Of a DNA stretch of 64,000 bases, positions 1 to 9,359 are shown one piece after another; position 1 is the first letter of the stretch; each line of letters opens with the position of its first letter. Source of the DNA: Bradyrhizobium sp. (lineage in GTDB: Bacteria; Pseudomonadota; Alphaproteobacteria; Rhizobiales; Xanthobacteraceae). The translations under genes were made by a program, and so were the position numbers. The DNA lies in contig NZ_SSNA01000213.1 of NCBI RefSeq assembly GCF_004799445.1, forward strand, positions 1-64,000, written 5' to 3'. The notes beneath the pieces are model-generated. The model was not told the origin of the DNA, made no database searches, and saw nothing but the letters and a program-made list of their open reading frames with translations.

Positions 1-492
1 CTCGGCGGAGCCTTCGACCGCGAGAGGGTCCTGCAGATCCTGAAGGACAGCCGCATCGGCGTCTTCGGCGCGTGTGCGCTCGTCCTCTCGATCGCCGGAC
101 GCGCGGCGCTCCTCGCCCGCCTCGGACCCGACGCCGCGTGGGCATGGCCGCTCGTGTCCACCGTGGCCCGCGTCGGGCCTGTCTGGCAGATCGCGGCGCT
201 GCCGTACGTCACGACGGCGGCATCGAGGAGCCGGGCGGTGACGCGCGCGAGATCGCCCCAGGCGCTCGTCGCGACGGCGTGGGCCGCTTGCGCCGGGATC
301 GCCGCGGTGGCGACGCACCGGTTCGACGCCGGGCGGATCGGCGCAGCGTTCGCCGTGGCCGCGGCCGTGACGCTGCTCACGGGATGGCGCTACGCGCGGC
401 GCGTCGGCGGATTCACGGGTGACTTCCTGGGCGCGACCGAGCAGCTCTGCGAGCTCGCCGCCTATGGCGTCCTCGCCTGGGGGAGACCGTGA
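1..492 (+). CDS. cobS: Adenosylcobinamide-GDP ribazoletransferase (cobalamin synthase), 3' part
   Basis: The reading frame is open from base 1 and ends at TGA 490-492, so only the C-terminal part (about 163 residues) is present. It contains ILKDSRIGVFGA and, near the end, GGFTGDFLGATEQ, both typical of the CobS family. The rest is hydrophobic with several membrane helices. CobS joins adenosylcobinamide-GDP to alpha-ribazole (phosphate) at the inner membrane in the last steps of B12 synthesis. The next gene, a cobC-like phosphatase, overlaps it by 4 bases, which supports the assignment as a nucleotide-loop assembly pair. Codon third positions are almost all G or C. Confidence 0.88.
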   Translation, partial: LGGAFDRERVLQILKDSRIGVFGACALVLSIAGRAALLARLGPDAAWAWPLVSTVARVGPVWQIAALPYVTTAASRSRAVTRARSPQALVATAWAACAGIAAVATHRFDAGRIGAAFAVAAAVTLLTGWRYARRVGGFTGDFLGATEQLCELAAYGVLAWGRP

Positions 493-1034
493 GCGTCGCG
501 CCCGTCCTCGTCGTCCGTCACGCGCCGGTCCACGTCCCCGGCATCTGCTACGGCCAGCTCGACGTGCCGACGGCGTTGAGCGCGAACGCCGCGGCCGCGG
601 CGGTCCTCGAGCAGCTCGCCCGCGACGGTACGCGAATCACGCGCGTGTGGACCTCTCCGTGGCGGCGGACGCAGGGTCCCGCGACGCGCCTCGCCGACGT
701 GCTCGGCGTGCCGCTCGTCGCCGACGCACGCCTCTCGGAGCTCGCCTTCGGCCAGTGGGAGGGCCGCGCCTACCGGGAGCTCGACGGAGACCCGGCATTC
801 CAGCAATGGATGCGCGAGTGGCGCGAAGCCGCCCCTCCTGGCGGCGAGCGGCTGGCCGAGCTCGTCGACCGAGTCCGCTCCTGGCGCGCGGAGGTGCTGT
901 CGCGTCAGGAGGCTGCCGTGGCGCTGACCCATGCGGGCGTCATCCGCGTGCTCCGGGCCGAGGCTCGCGGCGTGGACTACGACGCGGTCGCCCAGGAGAC
1001 GGTCCAGCCGTTGATGCTCGAGCGGGTGCGCTAG
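489..1034 (+). CDS. cobC: Histidine phosphatase, probable alpha-ribazole phosphatase
   Basis: The product has 181 residues. The N-terminus carries the phosphoglycerate-mutase-like signature RHAPVHVPGICYGQLDVP, with the catalytic RH at residues 10-11. It continues with WTSPWRRTQGPA, ELAFGQWEG and a C-terminal ALTHAGVIR that supplies the second histidine. CYGQ.D.P after the RH motif is characteristic of CobC, which dephosphorylates alpha-ribazole 5'-phosphate (or the cobalamin phosphate). The GTG start at 489 overlaps the cobS stop (GTGA), so the two are translationally coupled. A broad-specificity histidine phosphatase is the alternative, but the cobS neighbour argues for CobC. Confidence 0.85.
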   Translation: MSVAPVLVVRHAPVHVPGICYGQLDVPTALSANAAAAAVLEQLARDGTRITRVWTSPWRRTQGPATRLADVLGVPLVADARLSELAFGQWEGRAYRELDGDPAFQQWMREWREAAPPGGERLAELVDRVRSWRAEVLSRQEAAVALTHAGVIRVLRAEARGVDYDAVAQETVQPLMLERVR

Positions 1035-1038
1035 CGCG

Positions 1039-1782
1039 TCAGACCTGAGCGAGGCCGCCGTCGACGAAGAGCTCCGTGCCCGCGACGTAGCTGCTCTCGT
1101 CCGACGCGAGGAACGACACGGCGTTCGCGATCTCCTCGGGACGCCCGACACGACCCAGGGGCACCCTGTCGCGGTAGAAGTCGGCCAGACCGTCGCTGCC
1201 CATCTTCGTGAGCCCCTGGAGCCCTGGCGTGTCGATCGCGCCGGGGCTCACCACGTTCACGCGGATCCGGCGGCTCTTGAGGTCCGTCGTCCACGTGCGC
1301 GCGAACGAGCGAAGCGCCGCCTTCGTCGCGCTGTACACGCTCCGGCTGGCGAAGCCCTTCGAGCCGACGACGGACGACAGGAGAATGACCGACGCGCCGC
1401 TCGGCAGCAGCGGGAGCGCCTTCTGGACCGTGAACAGGGTGCCTTTGACGTTGATGTCGAAGATGCGGTCGAACTGCTCCTCGCTGATGTCCCCAAGGGC
1501 TGCGCTGTCGGCCACCCCCGCGTTCGCGAGTAGGACGTCGATGCGGCCCTTCGCCTCCCGGATGGTGGCGACGAGCCGGTCGAGGTCCGCGAGCTTGGAC
1601 ACGTCGCCCTGGATCGCGACGACGTTCCGGCCGATCTGCGCGACGGCGGCGTCGAGCTCGCCCTTGCGTCGGCCGGTGATGAAGACGTACGCCCCGTCGG
1701 CGACCAGCCGCTGGGCCGCGGCCAGACCGATGCCTGTGCTGCCGCCCGTCACGAGGGCGACCTTGCCGTCGAGCTTGCCCAT
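1039..1782 (-). CDS. SDR family NAD(P)-dependent oxidoreductase
   Basis: This is a classical short-chain dehydrogenase of 247 residues, the normal family length. The cofactor motif TGGSTGIG lies at residues 12-19, ANAG at 86-89, the catalytic Ser at about 136-137, and YSATK puts Tyr150 and Lys154 in place. The C-terminus ends GTELFVDGGLAQV, as in many 3-oxoacyl-ACP reductase or glucose dehydrogenase-like SDRs. The substrate cannot be told from the sequence. It converges on cobC with only 4 bases between stops and lies just downstream of a thiolase on the same strand. The pair could act together in a fatty-acid or 3-hydroxyacyl-CoA step (inference). Confidence 0.88.
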   Translation of the reverse strand: MGKLDGKVALVTGGSTGIGLAAAQRLVADGAYVFITGRRKGELDAAVAQIGRNVVAIQGDVSKLADLDRLVATIREAKGRIDVLLANAGVADSAALGDISEEQFDRIFDINVKGTLFTVQKALPLLPSGASVILLSSVVGSKGFASRSVYSATKAALRSFARTWTTDLKSRRIRVNVVSPGAIDTPGLQGLTKMGSDGLADFYRDRVPLGRVGRPEEIANAVSFLASDESSYVAGTELFVDGGLAQV

Positions 1783-1809
1783 GGTGGGCCTGCCTTTCTC
1801 TCTATCGCG

Positions 1810-3021
<1,212 letters not shown>

Positions 3022-3090
3022 GACGGCCTCCGTTCAGGCGTCGTTGGATTACGACCATCATATGTCCGACGTACTACGAGCGCAAGGGCC

Positions 3091-3738
3091 TCACTTGCAG
3101 ACGCCGTAGCCGGGGAATGCGGGGAGCCCGACGTTCTGCAGGTCGGACTGGTCGTTGGAGCACTGGGCGCCCGGTGCGCACTGGATCTTCTGCGAGTTCG
3201 GGTCGCACAGGTGCGACGCACCGTTGAGGCAGGCGGCCGCGCACTTCGCGGCGAAGTGGCCGGCGGCGCACGTGGCGTCCTGGCGCTGATCGATGCAGCA
3301 GAGCGCCGTCGGGAGCTGGCAGTCGAGGTCGCTCGTGCACTCGAGCTGCGTCTCGCAGCCGCACTCGGCGTGGGCGCACGAAGCCCCCGCGGCGCCGAGG
3401 CAGCAGACCGGCGTCGCACCCGAGCACTGCGTCTGTGGCCCGCACTGGATCGCGAGGCCGGGCCCTCCCTCGACCGAGCCTGCCTCGCCGCTGCCGCCTT
3501 CGCCGCCCCCGGCCTCGCCGGAGCCCCCCTCGCCGCCGGGCACGGCGTCGGGGGAGCCCCCGGAATCGTCGTCGCCGCCCGCTTCGCCGCTGCTGCCGCC
3601 GGAGTCGGCGCTACCTCCGCTGCTGCTGGCGGTCCCGCCGTCGTCACCCGCGCCGGCGGTCGTGAAGGTGCTGCCCCCGCACGCGACGCTGCATGCGACG
3701 ACCCACGCGAGAACCCACGCAAGCGAAGGAATCCGCAC
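3091..3738 (-). CDS. Cys-rich secreted lipoprotein, function unknown
   Basis: The chosen GTG start at 3738 gives MRIPSLAWVLAWVVACSVACGGS, a lipoprotein signal with a lipobox ending at VVAC or SVAC. A start at 3756 would add six residues. After the signal comes a low-complexity linker rich in Gly, Ser, Asp and Glu (about residues 25-95). A C-terminal part follows with regularly spaced cysteines (QCGPQTQC, CCLGAAGASCAHAECGC, LCCIDQ, LCDP, QCAPGAQC). This disulfide-rich arrangement is common in myxobacterial surface lipoproteins. No catalytic motif is visible. It is probably anchored in the outer membrane and stabilised by disulfides. Confidence 0.75.
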   Translation of the reverse strand: MRIPSLAWVLAWVVACSVACGGSTFTTAGAGDDGGTASSSGGSADSGGSSGEAGGDDDSGGSPDAVPGGEGGSGEAGGGEGGSGEAGSVEGGPGLAIQCGPQTQCSGATPVCCLGAAGASCAHAECGCETQLECTSDLDCQLPTALCCIDQRQDATCAAGHFAAKCAAACLNGASHLCDPNSQKIQCAPGAQCSNDQSDLQNVGLPAFPGYGVCK

Positions 3739-3792
3739 GATCCCTAATAGTACCACGTCCGGGCGGGCATCAGGCGCGGCCGCGAGCCCACG

Positions 3793-4587
3793 TCACTGCA
3801 GGCGGAACTGCATGGTCCACCGCATGCGCACCCGGGTCGGTCGGCCGCCCTTTTCAGCCGGCGAGAAGCGGTAGCCGCGGATCGCGTCGAGTGCCGCCTG
3901 GTCGAAGCCGAACCCCGCGTGCGTGACGATGCGGGCGCTCTCGACCGCGCCCCCCTGCGAGACGATGATCTCGAGAGGGACGTCGGCCTCGACGCCCTGG
4001 GCTCGCGCGGCCGGGGGATAGGCGGGCGAGGCGCCGCGAAGGAGCCGTGCGGGCGTCGAGACGCTCTGCTCGGGGGCGGGAGGCTCGGCCTCGCCGCCGC
4101 CGTGCGCATCGCCCGCATGCCCGGCGCCGTCGTGGTCGTGGTCGTGGGCGGCCGTCACGTGGCTCGCGACGGGAGAGCCGGATCCGGCCGGGATGTTGAA
4201 GTGGGGAAGCTCCTCGGACTCGATGGCGGGAGCCGGGGCTGCGGGCGTCGGATCGACGTGCGGAGCGGGCAGGGGCCACGGAGCGTGCACGTGGACGAGC
4301 GACGGATCGTGAGGCGTCCAGTCGTGGCTCTCCGGCACCGGATAGGGGTGCGTGTGCATCCTCGGAAATGCCGGCGCGTGAGCCTCCGGCTCGCGCCTCG
4401 CCTCGTCATCGCTCACCGGCTCCGCGGGCTTCTCGGTCGCCACGTCCACCTCGACGGCGCGATCGTCGACGCTGGAGGCGGAGGCCGGTCGCGGGTGCCC
4501 CCCGACGGCGACCAGCACGGCCGCGTGCGCCGCGGCGGAGACCGCGAGCATGGCGCCGTGAATCAAGAAGGTGGGAGGGCGAAGCAT
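3793..4587 (-). CDS. His-rich TonB-family energy transducer-like protein
   Basis: The product has 264 residues. The ATG at 4587 is chosen because MLRPPTFLIHGAMLAVSAAAHAAVLV is a good N-terminal membrane anchor, whereas the frame upstream codes for Arg/Ser-rich antisense of the receptor gene. A long periplasmic linker rich in Pro, Glu and especially His follows (HTHPYP, SLVHVHAPWP, AAHDHDHDGAGHAGDAHGG). The C-terminal domain (about 180-264) reads ASPAYPPAARAQGVEADVPLEI, then GFGFDQAALDAIRGYRFSPA: the TonB C-terminal fold. It probably passes proton-motive-force energy to an outer-membrane receptor. The divergently transcribed receptor next door is the obvious partner. The histidines suggest metal binding (inference). 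Confidence 0.8.
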   Translation of the reverse strand: MLRPPTFLIHGAMLAVSAAAHAAVLVAVGGHPRPASASSVDDRAVEVDVATEKPAEPVSDDEARREPEAHAPAFPRMHTHPYPVPESHDWTPHDPSLVHVHAPWPLPAPHVDPTPAAPAPAIESEELPHFNIPAGSGSPVASHVTAAHDHDHDGAGHAGDAHGGGEAEPPAPEQSVSTPARLLRGASPAYPPAARAQGVEADVPLEIIVSQGGAVESARIVTHAGFGFDQAALDAIRGYRFSPAEKGGRPTRVRMRWTMQFRLQ

Positions 4588-4595
4588 GGTACTTC

Positions 4596-4612
4596 GGTGG
4601 AGGCGATCCACC
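4596..4612. promoter_or_regulatory. Inverted repeat in the divergent tonB-like/receptor promoter region
   Basis: The arms GGTGGA (4596-4601) and TCCACC (4607-4612) are exact reverse complements separated by 5 bases. The repeat lies in the 61-base gap between two divergent genes and close to both starts. It could be an operator for a repressor controlling both genes. Only the symmetry is seen; no regulator is encoded nearby. Confidence 0.3.
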
Positions 4613-4648
4613 TGCGAGGATAACGCGTAAGACCCGGGAGCGGACGCC

Positions 4649-7153
4649 CTGATTCGACCGAAAATCATCGCGGCAGCCGCGGCCCTCGCGATGGCCTTTG
4701 CAGGGTCGCCGGTGCTCGCGCAGCAAGGCCCGCAGCCGCAGATCACGCCGCCGGCGATCCGCGAGCGCGCCGAGGCGACGTACCCGCCCGATGCGCTGCG
4801 CGACCGGCTCGAGGCGACCGTCGGGCTCGAGCTCGTCGTCGACGAGCGAGGGCGCGTCGCGGACGCGCGCGTCACGGCTCCGGCCGGCCACGGCTTCGAC
4901 GAGGCGGCCCTCGCCGCTGCGCGCCGCTTCACGTTCGAGCCGGCCCGAAAGGACGGCGTTCCGATCCGCTCCGCCGTGCAGATGGGATACGAGTTCCACC
5001 TGCCGCCGCCTCCTTCTCCACCGGTTCCTCCTCCACCCCCGCCGCCCGTGCCGCCACCTCCCGAGACGCAGCAGGGGCCGGATCAATCGACGCTCGTCCT
5101 GGCTCGCAGGCCGCTCAGCGCGGCGTCGTCGTTCTCGGTACAGGACCGCGAGTTCAGCCTGCGCCCGGTGGCGTCCGTGCAGGACATCCTCCGCGTCACG
5201 CCGGGCCTGGTGATGGTGCAGCACTCGGGCGGCGGCAAGGCCAACCAGTACTTCCTGCGCGGCTTCGACGCCGACCACGGCACCGACCTGGCGCTCGACC
5301 TCGACGGCATCCCGATCAACATGCCGTCGCACGCGCACGGCCAGGGGTTCGCCGACACGAACTTCATCATCCCCGAGACCGTCGAGCGCGTGGAGATCAC
5401 CAAGGGCCCCTACTTCGCCGACCAGGGCGACTTCGCGACCGCGGGCCGCGTCAACCTCGTCACGCGCTCCGACTTCGAGCACAGCTCGATCGGCCTCGGC
5501 TTCGGCGGGTCGCCGGGTCACGGCCAGCCGGAGTACAGGGGCCTGCTCATCGCGAGCCCGCGCTTCTCGGAGTCGACGCGCGCCCTCTTCGCGGCCGAGA
5601 TCGGCCAGGAGAACGGACCCTTCGACAACCCCGAGGGGTGGAACAAGTACAAGCTCTTCAACAAGGTCACCTTCCAGCTCGCGCCCACGTCGACGCTGGC
5701 GATCACCGAGTCGAGCTACGCGGGCGACTGGCACGGATCGGGGCAGATTCCGGCGCGGGCCGTCGAGCAAGGGCTCGTCTCGCGCTTCGGGTCGATCGAT
5801 CCCGCCGAGGGGGGCGACACCGCGCGCCATCAGCTCTCGGTCGCCTACCGGATGCGGCCCACCGAGGGCAGCGAGCTCCGCGCCCTGGTCTACGCGGGGA
5901 CGTACCGCTTCAACCTGTTCTCGAACTTCACGCTCTACGAGAACGACCCCGTGAACGGCGACGAGATCGAGCAGATCGACCGCCGCACCTTCTACGGCGG
6001 CCAGGCGAGCTACCGCGTGGTGAACGCGATCGGGCGCGTCAGGTTCGACACGACCCTCGGCGCGCAGGTCCGCAGCGACGACGTGCACGGGGAGCTCTGG
6101 CACACGCGCGCGCGCACGCAGCTCTCGCAGACGCGCGGCGACGACGTGCACGAGACGCTCGCCGGCGCCTACGTGAACGAGGAGGTGACGCCGTGGCCGT
6201 GGCTCCGCATCGACGGCGCCCTGCGGTCGGACTTCCTCGCGTTCGCCGTGGACAACCGCGTGCAGGCCGACCCGACGCAGCCGCCGGCGAGCGGCGTGGG
6301 CGGCGCGCAGCAGCTCAGCCCGAAGGCGAGCGCCGTCCTGACGGCGATCGACCGGCGTGCGGCGCAGGTGGAGGCGTACGTGAACTTCGGCGAGGGCTAC
6401 CACACGAACGACGTGCGCGGCGCCTTCGCGAGCCCGGCGATCACGCCGATCACGCGCGCGGTGGGCGAGGAGGTGGGCGCGCGCGGCCGCTTCCTCGGCC
6501 GGTGGGACCTGGCCGCGGCGCTGTGGCGACTCACGCTCGACAACGAGACCACGTGGGACGGCGACAACGGGACGACGAGCGTGAGCGACCCGACGGAGCG
6601 CTACGGCCTCGAGATCGAGACGCGCTTCGAGATCACGCCGTGGCTCGCGGCCGACGGCGACGTGACCCTCACGCACTCGCAGTTCAGCACCGACCGCGAG
6701 AACGGCGGCGGCCTGGCGCTGGCCCCGCGGCAGACGTGCTCCGGCGGGCTCTCGGGTCGCCACGAGCTCGGACCGGGCGTCGCGCGCGCCGGGCTGCGCT
6801 TCTACGGCATCGGGAACCGTTCTGCCTCGGAGGACGGCGTGATCACCGCGCCGGGGTTCACGCAGGTCGACCTGCACCTCGGGTACCGGCACAGGCGCTT
6901 CGACGTCGCCCTCGACGTCCTCAACCTCCTGGACGGCGACTTCCGCTCCGCGCAGTTCGACACGATCAGCCGCCTTCGCACCGAGCCGGCGATCGGCACG
7001 CCGCTCAACCGACTGCCGCCCGGCTTCTCGTGCGGTAGCAACAGCCGCGTCGCGGTCGCCCCCGGCGGGGGCTTCGGTGGGTGCGAGGGCGTCGACTTCA
7101 CGCCGGCGTTCCCGTTCACCGCGCGCGTGATGGCGACGCTCTACATCGACTGA
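4649..7153 (+). CDS. TonB-dependent receptor with an N-terminal TonB C-terminal-like domain
   Basis: The frame is open after a TAA at 4628-4630 and has no ATG, GTG or TTG before the signal sequence. CTG at 4649 (or ATT at 4652) sits 8 bases after GGAG and gives LIRPKIIAAAAALAMAFAGSPVLAQQ, a good signal peptide. The first ATG (4691) lies inside it. Residues about 30-115 form a TonB_C-like domain (EATYPPDALRDR, GHGFDEAALAAARRFTFEPA). A polyproline linker follows, then the plug (VQDILRVTPGLVMVQ, INMPSHAHGQGFADTNF, VERVEITKGPYFADQGDFA), then the beta-barrel to the C-terminus. About 834 residues. It transports an unknown ligand across the outer membrane. Its stop overlaps the convergent small gene by 13 bases. 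Confidence 0.87.
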   Translation: MIRPKIIAAAAALAMAFAGSPVLAQQGPQPQITPPAIRERAEATYPPDALRDRLEATVGLELVVDERGRVADARVTAPAGHGFDEAALAAARRFTFEPARKDGVPIRSAVQMGYEFHLPPPPSPPVPPPPPPPVPPPPETQQGPDQSTLVLARRPLSAASSFSVQDREFSLRPVASVQDILRVTPGLVMVQHSGGGKANQYFLRGFDADHGTDLALDLDGIPINMPSHAHGQGFADTNFIIPETVERVEITKGPYFADQGDFATAGRVNLVTRSDFEHSSIGLGFGGSPGHGQPEYRGLLIASPRFSESTRALFAAEIGQENGPFDNPEGWNKYKLFNKVTFQLAPTSTLAITESSYAGDWHGSGQIPARAVEQGLVSRFGSIDPAEGGDTARHQLSVAYRMRPTEGSELRALVYAGTYRFNLFSNFTLYENDPVNGDEIEQIDRRTFYGGQASYRVVNAIGRVRFDTTLGAQVRSDDVHGELWHTRARTQLSQTRGDDVHETLAGAYVNEEVTPWPWLRIDGALRSDFLAFAVDNRVQADPTQPPASGVGGAQQLSPKASAVLTAIDRRAAQVEAYVNFGEGYHTNDVRGAFASPAITPITRAVGEEVGARGRFLGRWDLAAALWRLTLDNETTWDGDNGTTSVSDPTERYGLEIETRFEITPWLAADGDVTLTHSQFSTDRENGGGLALAPRQTCSGGLSGRHELGPGVARAGLRFYGIGNRSASEDGVITAPGFTQVDLHLGYRHRRFDVALDVLNLLDGDFRSAQFDTISRLRTEPAIGTPLNRLPPGFSCGSNSRVAVAPGGGFGGCEGVDFTPAFPFTARVMATLYID

Positions 7154-7479
7154 CGGCGCCGAACCGCGCCGGCCAGCGAGACGACCTGCTCGCCGGGGCC
7201 GAGGTCGGAGCGCTTGATGGTGACGTGCGACTGGGTCTGGCTCGGCCAGATCTCGAAGCCGGGGGCGATGGGCGTCCCCGACGCGAGGCGCAGGCGCACG
7301 CGCGTCGGGTCCCGGTCGGGATCGAGCGCCAGCAGCGTCACTTCGTCGCGCTCGTCGTCGTGGACGACGTCCACGGCGTCGCCGGCGCACAACGGGAGGC
7401 CGTCCCGCGCGACGGCCGGCAGCAGCGTCACGCCCGACTGCCCCACGACGACATCCTCGACGACGAGTAGCGGAGTCAT
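7141..7479 (-). CDS. Small conserved-looking protein, function unknown
   Basis: The product has 112 residues from ATG 7479; a GTG at 7494 would add five. It lacks a signal peptide, membrane segments or Cys clusters. The composition (alternating Val/Leu and Asp/Arg) suggests a small beta-rich domain. I do not recognise the family. Support for it being real comes from a well-behaved amino-acid composition and third-position GC bias in this frame. The last 13 bases overlap the end of the receptor gene on the other strand, so one of the two stops may be less constrained than usual. Confidence 0.5.
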   Translation of the reverse strand: MTPLLVVEDVVVGQSGVTLLPAVARDGLPLCAGDAVDVVHDDERDEVTLLALDPDRDPTRVRLRLASGTPIAPGFEIWPSQTQSHVTIKRSDLGPGEQVVSLAGAVRRRQSM

Positions 7480-7620
7480 CCGTGCGAAGCCCACGATGGG
7501 ATCCTAGCGGCGCGGTCGCGACGCGTCATGCCCCCCGCGCGGAGCTTTGTCGCACTCGTCACGACGACGTTCACGGGCGGCCACGATGTCGCCGATCGCC
7601 GCCGATAGCCTATCCCCATC

Positions 7621-9348
7621 GTGACAGTTCTGAAACATCGTGAGGCTTCACCGCTCGAAAGACTGTTTCCGCGCGATGGTTCCGGGAGAGGGTTCTCCTT
7701 GGAGCGCGACGAAGCCGAGAAGCACGGATCGGCGGGGGGCCACAAAGTCGGTGACGTCGGTCGCTACCGCCTCATCGCGGAGCTGGCGCGCGGCGGCATG
7801 GGCGTCGTCTACCTCGCGCTCGTCCGGGGTCCCGGGGGCTTCAACAAGCTGTTCGTGCTCAAGGTGCTCAAGGGGCACCTCGCCGAGGATCCGAAGCTCG
7901 TGCACATGTTCCTCGACGAGGCGCGGCTGTCGGCGAAGCTGAGCCACCCCAACGTCGTGCAGACGATCGAGGTGGGGAGCGATCGCGGGCACCACTTCAT
8001 CGCGATGGAGTTCCTCGACGGGCAGTCGCACCACCGGCTCCTCGCGCGAGGCCGGCGCACCGGGGCGTCGTTCCCGCTGCACTACCACCTGCACGTCCTG
8101 GCGCAGGTCCTCGAGGGGCTCCAGTACGCGCACGGGCTGACCGACTTCGACGGAACGCCGATGAACCTCGTGCACCGCGACGTCTCGCCGCACAACGTGT
8201 TTCTCACCTACGACGGGCAGGTCAAGCTGCTCGATTTCGGCATCGCGAAGGCGCTCGACACGACGAACGACACGCGCACCGGGATGCTCAAGGGCAAGAT
8301 CGCCTACATGGCGCCGGAGCAGGCGACGTCCGAGCCGGTCGACCGGCGCGCCGACCTGTTCGCGGCCGGCATCATGCTCTGGGAGGCCGCGGTCGGCGAC
8401 CGCATGTGGAACCGCTCGCTGAACGACCTGCAGATCCTCCACGCGCTCATGAACGGGAACATCCCACGCCCGCGGGACGCCAAGGCCGACGTGGATCCGC
8501 GGCTCGAGCGGATGATCCTCAAGGCGACGTCGGTGAAGCCCGGCGAACGCTACGCGAGCGCGTCCGAGATGCAGGGCGACATCGAGGCCTTCATCAAGGG
8601 GATGGGCGTGCCGCCCTTCGGCGCGCGCGACCTCGGAAGGCTCGTGAGCGACGTGTTCGCCGAGGAGCGCAGCCAGATCAAGGGCGTCATCGAGAGTCAG
8701 CTCCGCCTGCTCCGCGGCACTTCGTCCGGGGAGTACGCGAGGATCGACATGCCGCAGCTCTCTCCGCTGACGGCGCCGTCGGGCACCCCGTCGGGCATGC
8801 GGCTCTCTGCGGCCATGGACGCGCCGGCCGAGGCCACGCGCAGCGCGGCGGACTTCGTCGCGCCTCTCGGCGGCGTGGGGGCGGTGCCGGCGCCGGCTCG
8901 TCGCTCGGTGGGGGCGATCGTCGTCGTCCTCGTCCTGGGCGCGGTCATCCTGGCGGGGGCTGCCGCCGCGTTCCTGCTGCGGGGCCGTCTGCCGGGCCCC
9001 ACCGAGTCGTCGGCGGCGTCGATCGCGTCGACCGCGGCCGCCTCCGCGTCCGCCGGTCCTGGAGCGTCCGTCGTCGCGGCGGCCGTGCCGCCGGCAGCGG
9101 CCTCCGCGCCGGCCACGACGGACGCCGCTGCGCCCGCGGTCACCAGGACCGAGACGCCCTCGCCGACTCGCCAGGTCTGGGGCCCGCGCGCGGTCGCCGT
9201 GGCGCCGGCGCAGCCGCCGGTCGCCGCGACGGCGCAGCCTCCGCCGCCGGCATCCGCGGCGCCGCAGCCGGTGTCACCGCCGCCTCCCCAACCGACCGCG
9301 TCGCACGTGCGGCAGCAGATCGACACCAGCAACCCGTACGGCCACTGA
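7621..9348 (+). CDS. Membrane-anchored Hanks-type Ser/Thr protein kinase
   Basis: The product has 575 residues from GTG 7621. The kinase domain (about 48-325) is complete: glycine loop ARGGMGVVY (56-64), catalytic Lys81 in LFVLK, HRDVSPHN with Asp187, DFG at 205-207, and MAPEQ. HRDVSPHN instead of HRDLKPEN is the usual myxobacterial variant. A cytoplasmic juxtamembrane linker follows, then one membrane helix (AIVVVLVLGAVILAGAAAAFLL), and a roughly 120-residue Ala/Pro/Ser-rich periplasmic tail with no recognisable sensor domain. It phosphorylates unknown cytoplasmic targets. The next gene, a lipoprotein, starts within 12 bases of its stop, so the two are probably co-transcribed. Confidence 0.9.
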   Translation: MTVLKHREASPLERLFPRDGSGRGFSLERDEAEKHGSAGGHKVGDVGRYRLIAELARGGMGVVYLALVRGPGGFNKLFVLKVLKGHLAEDPKLVHMFLDEARLSAKLSHPNVVQTIEVGSDRGHHFIAMEFLDGQSHHRLLARGRRTGASFPLHYHLHVLAQVLEGLQYAHGLTDFDGTPMNLVHRDVSPHNVFLTYDGQVKLLDFGIAKALDTTNDTRTGMLKGKIAYMAPEQATSEPVDRRADLFAAGIMLWEAAVGDRMWNRSLNDLQILHALMNGNIPRPRDAKADVDPRLERMILKATSVKPGERYASASEMQGDIEAFIKGMGVPPFGARDLGRLVSDVFAEERSQIKGVIESQLRLLRGTSSGEYARIDMPQLSPLTAPSGTPSGMRLSAAMDAPAEATRSAADFVAPLGGVGAVPAPARRSVGAIVVVLVLGAVILAGAAAAFLLRGRLPGPTESSAASIASTAAASASAGPGASVVAAAVPPAAASAPATTDAAAPAVTRTETPSPTRQVWGPRAVAVAPAQPPVAATAQPPPPASAAPQPVSPPPPQPTASHVRQQIDTSNPYGH

Positions 9349-9359
9349 GGATGACGCGC

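Noticed and set aside
4406..7390. A 994-codon open frame opposite the TonB-dependent receptor.
   Set aside because: It is a typical high-GC shadow: Arg-rich, no domain, and fully opposite a clear receptor gene.
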